64,000 nucleotides of DNA from Prolixibacteraceae bacterium UBA1413 (GTDB lineage: Bacteria > Bacteroidota > Bacteroidia > Bacteroidales > Prolixibacteraceae): the NCBI GenBank assembly GCA_002304925.1, contig DBPT01000010.1, positions 66,340 through 130,339 on the forward strand. The letters run 5' to 3'. The position numbers and the translations under genes are program-made. Under the pieces are notes generated by a model. That model made no database searches and was not told the origin of the DNA. It saw only the letters and a list, made by a program, of their open reading frames with translations. Position 1 is the stretch's first letter; every line of letters begins with the position of its first letter. This document shows, one piece after another, positions 52,440 to 61,712 of the stretch.

Positions 52440-53375
52440 ATGGATTTTTTTGAAACACACGGGATCCACAAGGTATTTGGCACCACACATGCCCTTACCG
52501 ATGTAAGCATCACAGTTCCCGAACAGTCAATTTTCGGTTTACTGGGGCCCAACGGGGCCGGAAAAACCACGCTGATCAGGATCATTAACCAGATCACGGC
52601 ACCCGATAAAGGCGACGTATACCTCGCAGGGAAAAAGATCACCCGCGATGACATTTCCAACATCGGCTATTTACCTGAAGAACGGGGATTGTACACCAAA
52701 ATGAAAATCGGGGAGCAAGTGTTATACCTGGCCAAGCTGAAAGGGATGACGCATCAGGGTGCGATGAACAACCTGAAATACTGGTTTAAGAAATTTGACA
52801 TCGTGTCGTGGTGGGATAAGAAGGTGGAAGAACTTTCCAAGGGGATGCAACAAAAGGTACAGTTTATCACCACCGTCGTTCACAAGCCGAAACTGCTGAT
52901 CTTTGACGAGCCTTTTTCGGGATTTGACCCCATTAATGCCAATCTGATCAAACAGGAGATCCTGGAACTCCGGGACAAGGGAGCCACCATTATTTTTTCC
53001 ACCCATAATATGGGCACCGTTGAAGACCTGTGCGACCACATCGCCCTTATCAACAAATCGAGGAAGATCCTTGACGGACCGATCAACGAAGTGAAGGAAG
53101 ATTTCAAATCCAACATTTTCGAGGTTTCTTACAGAGGAGAGTTCGAAAAGGTTGAAAAGAGCCTTGGCAATTCCTTTCAGGTCCTAGCGCACCAGGAAAC
53201 GGAGTACGAAAACAGCATCAGGATACAGGAAACGGATGGCCGGGAAAAGAACAGCCTGATCACCGCCTTGCTTGGCGCAGCCGAAATCAGATCCTTTAAA
53301 GAGGTGATTCCCAGCATGAATGATGTCTTCATTAAAGCAGTAGAAAAGTATAACGCCGAAAACAAAATGCCATGA
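52440..53375 (+). CDS. ABC exporter ATP-binding protein (NatA-like)
   Basis: A 311-residue ABC ATPase. Walker A is GPNGAGKTT (residues 36-44), the signature is LSKGMQQKV, Walker B is LLIFDEPFSGFDP, and the H-loop is in IIFSTHNMGTVEDL. The C-terminal extension (about 230-311) is typical of NatA-like ATPases and precedes an overlapping permease gene (ATGA, four bases). The pair forms a complete exporter; homologues export sodium or drugs, but the substrate here is unknown. Confidence 0.95.
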   Translation: MDFFETHGIHKVFGTTHALTDVSITVPEQSIFGLLGPNGAGKTTLIRIINQITAPDKGDVYLAGKKITRDDISNIGYLPEERGLYTKMKIGEQVLYLAKLKGMTHQGAMNNLKYWFKKFDIVSWWDKKVEELSKGMQQKVQFITTVVHKPKLLIFDEPFSGFDPINANLIKQEILELRDKGATIIFSTHNMGTVEDLCDHIALINKSRKILDGPINEVKEDFKSNIFEVSYRGEFEKVEKSLGNSFQVLAHQETEYENSIRIQETDGREKNSLITALLGAAEIRSFKEVIPSMNDVFIKAVEKYNAENKMP

Positions 53376-54712
53376 ACAAGACCTGGATTATCCTGAAACG
53401 TGAATATCTGACAAGGGTAAAGAAAAAATCATTTATCATCACCACCTTGTTGGTGCCGCTTTTTTTTGCCGCATTGATGGTGGTTCCGATATGGCTTTCG
53501 ACCCGTGATGACAAACAGGAAAGACGGATTGCCGTTTATGACGAATCGTCACTTTTCCTCGACCAACTGGGAGAAGAGGGTTATACGAAATACCATTTTA
53601 TTCCGCAATCCAAATATGATTCACTGAAAAGAAACCTGGAGAACAGCGAATTTTATGCTGTTCTGTACATTCCCGCCAACATCTATACGGTAAACAGTGC
53701 CGAATTGCTTTCATCACGCCAGCTTCCGCTGGAACTGTCGGAACAGATCGAGCGGAAACTGAGCCAGATTATCGAAACCGACAAGCGTTCAAAAGTTATT
53801 CAGGAAGCCGGAATTCCCGATCTGGAGGATAAGCTGGCTTCAACAAAGACCAGGATTAACATAAATACCATGAAAGTGACCGCCACGGGAGAGCAAAAGA
53901 AAAGCTCATCGATCGTGGCTTTTATCGCCAGTTATGGCATGGGATTCATCATATACTTCTTCGTTTTCATGTACGGTTCCATGGTCATGCGCAGTGTGAT
54001 GGAGGAAAAAAAGAACCGCATTGTCGAAGTGATCATCTCATCGGTAAAACCTTTTCAACTGATGACGGGTAAGATAGTGGGCACCGCCCTCGTGGGCCTT
54101 ACCCAGGTGGCCATCTGGATTGTTTTGGGCATAGCGGCGCTTGGCGTCGTCCAGGGATTCTTCACTCCTGAAGCTACCCGGGAGATGGGGCAAAGCATCC
54201 TGGAATCACAGCAACAGGTGGGCCCCATGACGCCGTCGGTACCGGAACAAAGCCAAATTGCCGGAATACTCGAAAGCATTGCCAACCTGAATATCCCCTT
54301 GCTGATCTTCGGATTTCTCTTTTATTTCCTGGGAGGATATCTGCTTTACAGTTCCCTGATGGGAGCCATCGGAGCAGCAGTGGATAATGACGAAGATTCT
54401 CAGCAACTGGTATTTCCCGTCACTTTCCCGCTGATTCTTTCCATTATGCTGCTCATTGCCATCTCCCGGAATCCGGAAGGGGCTGTGGCTTTCTGGGCGT
54501 CCATCATCCCCCTTACCTCTCCTGTTTGCATGCTGGCACGACTACCCTTTTCGCCTCCCGCATGGGAAATCCTCCTATCCATGGTCCTTCTGGTACTTAC
54601 AACCATCGGCGCCATCTGGGCCGGCGCCAAGATTTACCGGACCGGTATTCTGATGTACGGGAAGAAAGTCAACCTGAAGGAACTTATCAAATGGCTCACC
54701 TATAGAGGTTGA
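53372..54712 (+). CDS. ABC exporter permease (NatB-like, ABC2 type)
   Basis: A 446-residue membrane protein with one N-terminal helix (SFIITTLLVPLFFAALMVVP), a large extracytoplasmic domain (about residues 45-185) and five C-terminal helices, the layout of ABC2/NatB-type permeases. The conserved segment MVMRSVMEEKKNRIVEVIIS (about 204-223) lies just after the second helix. It pairs with the ATPase gene upstream, which it overlaps by four bases. The stop begins a run of four in-frame stops in a hexamer array. Confidence 0.92.
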   Translation: MNKTWIILKREYLTRVKKKSFIITTLLVPLFFAALMVVPIWLSTRDDKQERRIAVYDESSLFLDQLGEEGYTKYHFIPQSKYDSLKRNLENSEFYAVLYIPANIYTVNSAELLSSRQLPLELSEQIERKLSQIIETDKRSKVIQEAGIPDLEDKLASTKTRININTMKVTATGEQKKSSSIVAFIASYGMGFIIYFFVFMYGSMVMRSVMEEKKNRIVEVIISSVKPFQLMTGKIVGTALVGLTQVAIWIVLGIAALGVVQGFFTPEATREMGQSILESQQQVGPMTPSVPEQSQIAGILESIANLNIPLLIFGFLFYFLGGYLLYSSLMGAIGAAVDNDEDSQQLVFPVTFPLILSIMLLIAISRNPEGAVAFWASIIPLTSPVCMLARLPFSPPAWEILLSMVLLVLTTIGAIWAGAKIYRTGILMYGKKVNLKELIKWLTYRG

Positions 54713-54772
54713 GGTTAAGGATGAGGATGAAGATGTTGCCTCCGCTGAAGCTACGGTGTCTGAAGAAGGTTG
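54710..54772 (+). repeat. Stop-anchored hexamer array plus shared block, copy B
   Basis: From the permease stop the sequence reads TGA GGT TAA GGA TGA GGA TGA AGA, four in-frame stops at six-base steps. The block at 54739-54772 (CCTCCGCTGAAGCTACGG, then GAAGAAGGTTG) repeats the one at 6420-6453 after proS. It ends just before the 3' end of the convergent membrane protein gene (54776). Confidence 0.8.
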
Positions 54773-54775
54773 TGG

Positions 54776-57091
54776 TCAGCGGTTTTCGCGGCGGACGAAA
54801 TACCTGCCGTTGAAGATCAGGAAATTCTCGCCTGACTGCCAGACATCAATTTCTGATTCCCTGATCAGCAGTTCGTCAACGACAAAATGAGCGTTGGGGA
54901 CCACGCTGTGCATGAGTGAAATCTCCACGATTTCATTGTCAGAAATGGTTTCAAAAGCGGCTTCCACCAGGGCCCAGTCCCCCTGAAATGCTTTCACGTG
55001 TTTGAAGAGCGGCGTGGTTACGCTCTGCAGCACTCTTCCTGTCTCAGGATCCTGCTGCGACAGCGTCATCTCGGTACGGAGGGAACCATCGTCCTGGTAC
55101 CGGTACAGCCAGAAGCCTACAGTAACGGATCTCTTCCCGGGGACCTCTTCCAACGCTCCGGAAAAAAGCGTCACCTGCTTTCCTGAGGAAAAGGAAAGCG
55201 CCCCGCTCCCTCTTAAAGGGTGTCGTGAAGGATGTTCATCATACGTCAGCCACGTGAAAAAGGCATGCGGATCGGAGACCAAAACTCCATTTCTTGGTGT
55301 ATGATATTGATTTTCAAACTTTTGAAAGACATTTCTTCGCCAGGTTTCGTGCAAGCTTTTTATTTGACCGACGGGGAGGGAGAGCAGGGTAAACTGCCCG
55401 GTCGAATCCACCAAGGTGGCTCCCCGCAGGAGCCATCTTTCAGGCGGTGTCGGCTCATAACTGTTCAGCCAAAGAACAAGAAACGGCCGCTCATCGGGCA
55501 GGTAATCGGTCAGTTCCGCCCGCTGAAGGGGCTCGGTATACAGGGAATAGTTGATATATGTCTGGGAAATGGAGGTACGGCTCATTTCGACCCCGGTGGT
55601 GGGCAAGCCCGTTTTCAGGGAAGCCACCATCACCGCCTCTTTGATCTCAGGGCCGTTTTCCACCCATATATTTTCTGATCCCACATGGAAGTAAGGAATG
55701 GGCATGATAGCCTGGTAGCCGGAAGGATTAATCCGGTGGACCCACTGGTTCTCAGGCAAATCATTGTCACGGTCTTCGAGCAAAACCATCCTGTTATTCA
55801 GATGAACTGCTATTCCCCGGGCATTGCTGGCAGCTTCGAAGAGGAGAAGCGCCAGGGCTGCAAAAGCCAGGGATTTCCACCACCATTTTGCAGGAGTTGT
55901 AAATGCCCTGTGAAAAAGCGAGGCAAAAACAACGATGTTGACCATATAATAGAAGATCCAGGAAAAACGCGCCAGCACCCTGAGTTGCCTGAAGGGGCCC
56001 AGATATTCGTAAAGCCGCTCCATTCCCAGGATAAAAGGGATTCCGATGGAGAAGAGCAATGCAAAGAAGGAAATCCAAAAGATCACATTCACCGGTTTAA
56101 CTTCCGACACCCTGTGGAAAGTTTCTTTCCGGACGATTCTTCTGATCAGAAAGAAGATTCCGGTGAGGCAGCCCATCAATGCCACGGTTCCGATGTAGGC
56201 ATAAGATTCCCAGTTAATGTGTTTAAAAACTGTCAGAAACCGGGACACAAAAGCCCAGGGAGTTCCTGACGGCAGGAATACGGCTACCGGATGGGCGGTG
56301 CTTCCCTGGTAACCAAAAGGGTAACCCGTGCGGTCTATGACGTCATCATTCAGCAGAACCAGGAGCTGAAGCAACAGGAGCGGCAGGATGAACTGCAGGA
56401 AAATGTGAAGCACATCGCGGTACCAGAAAGTCGAAGCTCTCCGGTAATAGACAAACCGGAAGAGCCAGTATCCCCCGACCAGGAAACCGATGAAGCCAAC
56501 GTAGTAAAAATGGAGAAATCCCGCCATAAAGGTTGTGACTCCCAGTAAAAGGGAGTATATCAGCCAGCGGCTCCTGTCGAAGCGGATGATCAGCCAGGCC
56601 ACCAGGGGAATCCAGAAGACCCAGGAAAGGGAGAAGTGCCCTCCCAACCGGTTCAGCTGGGGCGAGAGAAAAGCAATTCCTGTGGCTGCAATTGCCGCAT
56701 ACCACCAGGAAACACCGCTTTCCGAAAGAATCAGGAAGATAAAAAGCGCTCCCAGGAGGATGGAAAGAAGCATCATCAGGTTCAGGATGCCTGTCGTATG
56801 CTCCCTGACTCCCGGAAAACTTTCAGCAATCGCCCGCACCGTATTGACAACCAAAGGCTGGTTATCGGTAAAGGAGAGTACTTCCCCGAAGGGATAATTC
56901 ATGGCATTGCTCCGGAGTGCCAGGGAATCATATTTTACATGATAAAGAGCTGTATAATAAGCCTTCATGCCATCCCCCCCCGTAGAGAACCAGGTGTTAC
57001 AGGGATCACGGATGACCTTTCCGAAAAACGTCAGAAGAAAGATCAAGGAGAAGCCCAGGCACAGGCCCATTCCACCGGGGCGCCATTTCAT
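54776..57091 (-). CDS. Polytopic membrane protein, probable GT-C-like glycosyltransferase
   Basis: A 771-residue protein from the ATG at 57089-57091 (MKWRPGGMGLCLGFSLIFLL); the longest reading begins 13 codons earlier and would overlap the next gene. About 11 membrane segments fill residues 1-430, starting with a signal-anchor, with an acidic first loop (STGGDGMKAYY) as in GT-C enzymes that use lipid-linked donors. A soluble domain of about 330 residues follows and faces the periplasm, with beta-rich sequence (QVTLFSGALEEVPGKRSVTV). I assign the class from topology only. It follows the methyltransferase-GT2 gene on the same strand. Confidence 0.65.
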   Translation of the reverse strand: MKWRPGGMGLCLGFSLIFLLTFFGKVIRDPCNTWFSTGGDGMKAYYTALYHVKYDSLALRSNAMNYPFGEVLSFTDNQPLVVNTVRAIAESFPGVREHTTGILNLMMLLSILLGALFIFLILSESGVSWWYAAIAATGIAFLSPQLNRLGGHFSLSWVFWIPLVAWLIIRFDRSRWLIYSLLLGVTTFMAGFLHFYYVGFIGFLVGGYWLFRFVYYRRASTFWYRDVLHIFLQFILPLLLLQLLVLLNDDVIDRTGYPFGYQGSTAHPVAVFLPSGTPWAFVSRFLTVFKHINWESYAYIGTVALMGCLTGIFFLIRRIVRKETFHRVSEVKPVNVIFWISFFALLFSIGIPFILGMERLYEYLGPFRQLRVLARFSWIFYYMVNIVVFASLFHRAFTTPAKWWWKSLAFAALALLLFEAASNARGIAVHLNNRMVLLEDRDNDLPENQWVHRINPSGYQAIMPIPYFHVGSENIWVENGPEIKEAVMVASLKTGLPTTGVEMSRTSISQTYINYSLYTEPLQRAELTDYLPDERPFLVLWLNSYEPTPPERWLLRGATLVDSTGQFTLLSLPVGQIKSLHETWRRNVFQKFENQYHTPRNGVLVSDPHAFFTWLTYDEHPSRHPLRGSGALSFSSGKQVTLFSGALEEVPGKRSVTVGFWLYRYQDDGSLRTEMTLSQQDPETGRVLQSVTTPLFKHVKAFQGDWALVEAAFETISDNEIVEISLMHSVVPNAHFVVDELLIRESEIDVWQSGENFLIFNGRYFVRRENR

Positions 57092-57101
57092 ATTCAACCG
57101 G

Positions 57102-58505
57102 TCAGAAAAATTTAAGTTTCCGGGCGGCATACACCGTCATACGAATCAACAGCCATCCGTGTTTGAACCGGCTGATCTGAGTGCTTCCGTAGGAGCGCTC
57201 TTTGTACCTGACATTGACCTCCGCAATTTTCAGGTTGAGCTTTGCCGCCCCGAAGAGCAGGTCAAAATCCCCGAAAGGATCAAAATCCCCGAAGTAGCTC
57301 CGGTTATCCCTGATGATTTCATAATCTCTCCTGAGGAGGACTTTGGTACCGCAAAGGGTATCCTTCAGGGACTGCCCCAGCAGGTAGCTGAATATCAACC
57401 CGAATGCTTTGTTGGCTATCAGGTTGAGAAAACGCATCGCTTGCTTCTCCATGGGATAGACCAACCGGCATCCGTTGATGAATTCCCCGCGGTTTTTGCG
57501 CAGGGCGTCGTAAAACTTGGGCATATCTTCGGGCGGGGTGGTCAGGTCGGCATCCAGGATGAAGAGCATGTCGCCCGTAGCTTGTTCAAAACCTTCCCTG
57601 ACAGCATTACCCTTACCCTTGCCGGTTTGCCGTATCACTCTGATATTCTTATCAGGATAAGCCGCTTTTACCCTGAGCATCTCCTCCCAGGTACCGTCCA
57701 AAGAATTCCCCTCCACAAAGATAAACTCCTGGAAGCTGCCGAATTCCGGCGTTCGCAGAATTGCATTCTCGATATTTCCCTTTTCATTCCGTGCCGGAAC
57801 AACAAGGGTCACCGAAGGGAAAGCGTTTCTTTCCACGGCAGGTCGGGCTATGATAAAATTTGTGAGACCGATGCCTCTGAAAATGGGTAAATTGACGACA
57901 TAGCGGTTGAAAAGCCATGACAACAGCGGCACATTCTTGGGGAAAATGATCTTTTTCTCGGTACGAATGGTCTCAAAACCAGCAAGGGTGAGTATCGACC
58001 TGATATCGGTGACCGAAAGCCAGTTCTGGAGGGGCTGCTTCTGTTTGAAACCCAGCCTCTCACCCATCTGAATCAGGGGTTCCCACAGATAATTGTAATT
58101 GGAAATGATGATGCGAGTCCGGTCATGGCTGGCATTTCGCATGTTTTCAAAGACCTTCTGCACGTCCCACAATGATCCTACCAAATCGGAAAGGAGGATA
58201 TAATCGAATTTTTCGGTGAAATGATAATCTTCGGCATCGGCCTCCACAAAATGGAGTTCCGGATGGCGCTGCCGCGCCAGGGTGATCATTTCACGGGAGA
58301 AGTCAAGCCCCACACCGTATTCGGGGGCTACCGCCGCCAGGAGGTCTCCGGTGCCGGAACCCAGTTCCAGCACCTTGGACCCTCGCGGAATAAAAAATGA
58401 GTAATACTCCTCCAGCAAACGGTGATAACTCCGGTTCTTTTTCCTCCACCGGAGGATATTTCCGGCAGCAGCGTCAAAATAAGCTTTCCTCGACTCTTTG
58501 TTCAT
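57102..58505 (-). CDS. Fusion of SAM methyltransferase and GT2 glycosyltransferase
   Basis: A 467-residue two-domain protein. Residues 1-220 form a class I methyltransferase (SAM motif KVLELGSGTGD at 44-54, acidic VGLDFS at 65-70, VEADAEDYHF). Residues 230-467 form a GT2 domain (SVTLVVPARNEKGNIENAI at 231-249, catalytic ILDADLTTPPEDM with DAD at 318-320, and FGDFDPFGDFDLLFG near the end). The last segment is basic and hydrophobic and may associate with the membrane. Linking the two activities suggests methylation and glycosyl transfer on the same lipid-linked glycan. The longest reading begins at the first ATG; the gene is divergent from the following GT2 gene by 80 bases. Confidence 0.87.
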   Translation of the reverse strand: MNKESRKAYFDAAAGNILRWRKKNRSYHRLLEEYYSFFIPRGSKVLELGSGTGDLLAAVAPEYGVGLDFSREMITLARQRHPELHFVEADAEDYHFTEKFDYILLSDLVGSLWDVQKVFENMRNASHDRTRIIISNYNYLWEPLIQMGERLGFKQKQPLQNWLSVTDIRSILTLAGFETIRTEKKIIFPKNVPLLSWLFNRYVVNLPIFRGIGLTNFIIARPAVERNAFPSVTLVVPARNEKGNIENAILRTPEFGSFQEFIFVEGNSLDGTWEEMLRVKAAYPDKNIRVIRQTGKGKGNAVREGFEQATGDMLFILDADLTTPPEDMPKFYDALRKNRGEFINGCRLVYPMEKQAMRFLNLIANKAFGLIFSYLLGQSLKDTLCGTKVLLRRDYEIIRDNRSYFGDFDPFGDFDLLFGAAKLNLKIAEVNVRYKERSYGSTQISRFKHGWLLIRMTVYAARKLKFF

Positions 58506-58585
58506 GCTCAGGCACTGTTTTACGGCAGCGAAGATAGCTAAAAATCCCAGTTTTGTTAATTTTACACTCTCTAACAGAGTAAGCC

Positions 58586-59527
58586 ATGACGAAACCAGGG
58601 AAAATATCCATCGCTTTTTCGGTATTTAACGAAGAGGGGTCGCTGTCCAGACTGTTCCCCGCTCTCAGGGAATTGACCGGGCACCACCCCGGGGATTGGG
58701 AGTTTCTCTTTGTCGACGATGGAAGTACCGACGGCTCTGCGGAAGCCATCAGGCGATTCAGGGAAAAGGAACTTCCCGGATGCACCATCCGGATGATCCG
58801 TTTCTCCCGGAATTTCGGACATGAAGCAGCTATGATCGCCGGCATTGACAACGCCACAGGCGATGCTGTCATCTGCATGGATGCCGACCTCCAACATCCC
58901 CTGGAGATGGTCCCCGAAATGATCAACAGCTACCAGAAAGGATTCTCCATCGTGACCATGAACCGCAACTCCAACAAGGGCAACTCCCTTGCTGGCAACT
59001 TCTTCTCTTCCCTCTTTTACGGACTTATCAACAGACTCTCATCTGACAAACTGCAGAAAAACAGCAGCGACTTTTTCCTCATCAGCAAGGAAGTGGCCCA
59101 GGTGCTGAGAAATAATTACAGGGAAAGGAACCGCTTCCTCAGGGGGATTATCCAGATCATCGGTTTCTCCGCCACATCGCTGGAATACGATGCCCCCGAC
59201 AGAGTGGCGGGAAAAACCAAATACTCGTTTCTCAAACTTACCAGGCTCACCGCACAGGCCATTACCTCCTTTTCCAACGCCCCCCTCTACCTGGGCATCT
59301 GGTTCGGCTTTTTGTTTTCCCTGCTCTCGCTGATCCTTGGCCTCTATTCCCTGTGGATCTTTTTCTTCGGGGAAATGCCCCCCTCGGGATACACCACCAT
59401 TATCCTGTTCCTCTCGGTCAGCTTCGCCATACTCTTTTTCCTGGTGGGCATCATCGGCATTTATACGGGCTACCTTTTCGACGAACAGAAAAAAAGACCG
59501 ATTTATATCATTGAAGAGATGAATTGA
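58586..59527 (+). CDS. Glycosyltransferase family 2, polyprenyl-phosphate type (GtrB/DPM1-like)
   Basis: A 313-residue protein. The GT2 domain has AFSVFNEEGSLSRLFP, FLFVDDGSTDGSAEAI and the metal site VICMDADLQHPLEM. Two C-terminal membrane segments (residues about 230-255 and 265-290) fit GtrB-type enzymes, which make polyprenyl-phosphate-sugar donors at the inner membrane. That would supply the GT-C-like protein on the opposite strand (inference). A divergent gene pair with the methyltransferase-GT2 fusion shares an 80-base gap. Confidence 0.92.
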   Translation: MTKPGKISIAFSVFNEEGSLSRLFPALRELTGHHPGDWEFLFVDDGSTDGSAEAIRRFREKELPGCTIRMIRFSRNFGHEAAMIAGIDNATGDAVICMDADLQHPLEMVPEMINSYQKGFSIVTMNRNSNKGNSLAGNFFSSLFYGLINRLSSDKLQKNSSDFFLISKEVAQVLRNNYRERNRFLRGIIQIIGFSATSLEYDAPDRVAGKTKYSFLKLTRLTAQAITSFSNAPLYLGIWFGFLFSLLSLILGLYSLWIFFFGEMPPSGYTTIILFLSVSFAILFFLVGIIGIYTGYLFDEQKKRPIYIIEEMN

Positions 59528-59644
59528 TGTAAACGAGAAACTGTCAGGATCAACCCTTTCCGGATCCCGTTCACGGGGGAAACTTTTTTTCCATGGAAAA
59601 CCAATTTTGTAAAGTGAACAATAACCCTTGTTTCTCTAAAACAT

Positions 59645-59677
59645 TATATTTGTGATTGCCAGAAGAGCTCTGGCAAT
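59645..59677 (+). promoter_or_regulatory. TAnnTTTG box with an overlapping palindrome before the symporter gene
   Basis: TATATTTG (59645-59652) is an exact -7 box. Two bases later begins the perfect inverted repeat ATTGCCAGA, spacer AGAGC, TCTGGCAAT (59655-59677), which covers the predicted transcription start near 59659. That position fits a repressor operator or a 5' hairpin. The rest of the 191-base gap shows nothing clear. Confidence 0.55.
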
Positions 59678-59718
59678 AGGATCAGATATTAAAACCGGAT
59701 AAACCAAAACTGCGGATT

Positions 59719-61563
59719 ATGAATCTTCATGTCATTGATGCAATCATCATTGGGCTGTATCTCTGCCTTTTGATTTTTATCGGCTTCGTGATGAAGCGGC
59801 GGGCCTCGCGCAACCTGGAGTCTTACCTACTGGGGGGTAAAAGCCTTCCCTGGTACATGCTGGGATTGTCGAATGCCTCGGGAATGTTTGATATTTCGGG
59901 AACCGTATGGCTGGTGGCCATCACGGTGGTCTACGGACTGAAGAGTATTTACATCCCCTGGCTCTGGCCTGTCTTCAACCAGATTTTTCTGATGGTCTAT
60001 CTGTCGGCGTGGCTTCGCCGCTCCGGGTGCACCACCGGTGCCGAATGGATAGGCTTCCGTTTCGGCAGGGATAGGGGAGCCGTGACCTCCCACTGGATCA
60101 TCGTCGTCTTTGCCATCCTGGTTTGTCTGAGCATGCTGGCTTACGGCTTCATCGGCATGGGAAAATTCATCGAGATCTTCCTCCCCTTGAAAACCATGTT
60201 CCCGGGGCTCTCCTTTATCCCTGATGCTTATGTTCCCCACGTGTGGGGGATCATCTTCACCCTCTTTGCCGTTTTCTATGCCCTGATGGGAGGAATGCTC
60301 AGCATCGTGTGGGCCGATGTCGCCCAGTATGCCATCATGACCCTGGCCTCCATCACCGTGGCGGTGATCGCCATGGTCCACCTCGACGTCATCAGTTTTT
60401 CCGCTCTTCTTCCTGAAGGATGGTATTCCGCAGGCTTTGGCACACGCCTCGATCTGCACTGGACCGGCAAACTGTCGGAATTCAACACCACCATCGCGGA
60501 AAGCGGCTACGAGATCTTCTCCCTCTTCTTCGGATTTGTCCTGATGAAAGGAATTTTGGCAAGCCTTGCCGGACCGGCGCCCACCTATGACATGCAGAAG
60601 ATCCTCTCCGCCAGATCACCGCGTGAAGCCAGCCTGATGAGCGGATTCGTCTCGGTGATCCTCATGCCGGTACGATACCTGATGATTGCGGGTTTTGCCG
60701 TGATCGGACTCATCCTCTTCAACGAGATCCAGCCCCAGATCACCAATGCCGCCGGGAAAATCGACTTTGAACTGGTACTTCCGGCCGTAGTGTCCCATCC
60801 CTGGATCCCCGTGGGACTGTCGGGGCTCCTTTTGGCCGGACTTCTGGCGGCCTTTATGTCCACTTTCGCCGGAACCCTCAACGCCGCTCAGGCATACATC
60901 GTGAATGACATCTATGTCAAATACTTCAAGCCCGATGCTTCCCCGAAACAATCGAACAAGGCCAACATCATCGTGGGCCTCGTCGTAGTGCTCATCTCCA
61001 TGTGCTTCGGCGTCCTGGCCCAGGATGTAAACAGCGTCCTCCAATGGGTCACCGGCGCCCTCTACGGAAGCTATGTGGCTGCCAACATCCTCAAATGGCA
61101 CTGGTGGCGCTTCAACAGCAGGGGATTTGCCTGGGGAATGGCCGGCGGCCTGGTGCCCGCACTGGTGTTGCCCTATGTCCCCGTGGTCGGCGACATGCTG
61201 CCCCTTTACTATTTCCCCATCATCCTCCTCTTCTCGGTGGCCGGATGCATCTGGGGAACCTATTCAGCCCCTCCCACCGATGTCGAAGTGCTTAAGAAAT
61301 TCTATGCTAAAACCCGTCCCTGGGGGGTCTGGGGACCCATCCGGGACATGGTGGCAGCCGAAAATCCCGGCTTTAAGGAAAATAAAGCTTTCGGCCGCGA
61401 CATGTTCAATGTTGCCATCGGCATCATCTGGCAAACCTGCCTGGTGGCCGCCCCCATTTACCTGGTGCTGAAACGGTTTACCTCCATGGGATACGCCTTG
61501 GGAATCATCATCGTTACTTCATTCCTGTTGAAAAAATACTGGTACGACAAACTGGAAGACTGA
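59719..61563 (+). CDS. Sodium:solute symporter family protein (SSS)
   Basis: A 614-residue transporter with about 14 membrane segments. The start MNLHVIDAIIIGLYLCLLIF and the region LGGKSLPWYMLGLSNASGMF, with the SSS motif AAFMSTFAGTLNAAQAYIVNDIYVKYF, are typical of the sodium:solute symporter family (SglT/PutP-like). The long C-terminal cytosolic loop (VEVLKKFYAKTRPWG) is common in the Bacteroidota sugar and acid symporters. The next gene is cellobiose phosphorylase, so cellobiose or a related disaccharide is the likely substrate (inference). The palindrome upstream could control it. Confidence 0.92.
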   Translation: MNLHVIDAIIIGLYLCLLIFIGFVMKRRASRNLESYLLGGKSLPWYMLGLSNASGMFDISGTVWLVAITVVYGLKSIYIPWLWPVFNQIFLMVYLSAWLRRSGCTTGAEWIGFRFGRDRGAVTSHWIIVVFAILVCLSMLAYGFIGMGKFIEIFLPLKTMFPGLSFIPDAYVPHVWGIIFTLFAVFYALMGGMLSIVWADVAQYAIMTLASITVAVIAMVHLDVISFSALLPEGWYSAGFGTRLDLHWTGKLSEFNTTIAESGYEIFSLFFGFVLMKGILASLAGPAPTYDMQKILSARSPREASLMSGFVSVILMPVRYLMIAGFAVIGLILFNEIQPQITNAAGKIDFELVLPAVVSHPWIPVGLSGLLLAGLLAAFMSTFAGTLNAAQAYIVNDIYVKYFKPDASPKQSNKANIIVGLVVVLISMCFGVLAQDVNSVLQWVTGALYGSYVAANILKWHWWRFNSRGFAWGMAGGLVPALVLPYVPVVGDMLPLYYFPIILLFSVAGCIWGTYSAPPTDVEVLKKFYAKTRPWGVWGPIRDMVAAENPGFKENKAFGRDMFNVAIGIIWQTCLVAAPIYLVLKRFTSMGYALGIIIVTSFLLKKYWYDKLED

Positions 61564-61712
61564 ACCTCTTTCCCGGCCTTGCCAGCCATCCTCCGCCCAC
61601 GGCCAAAAACCAGAGGTTACAGGGAGGTATGGTTTGTACCTGCCGGAAGGATTCATCGCCCGGGATAGACCCCAATCTGAACGAATTGCATTAATATCAA
61701 TAATTTAAAATA

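Noticed and set aside
61560..61620. Hairpin after the symporter gene (AACCTCT...AGAGGTT)
   Set aside because: The loop is nearly 40 bases long and there is no T run, so it is not supported as a terminator.
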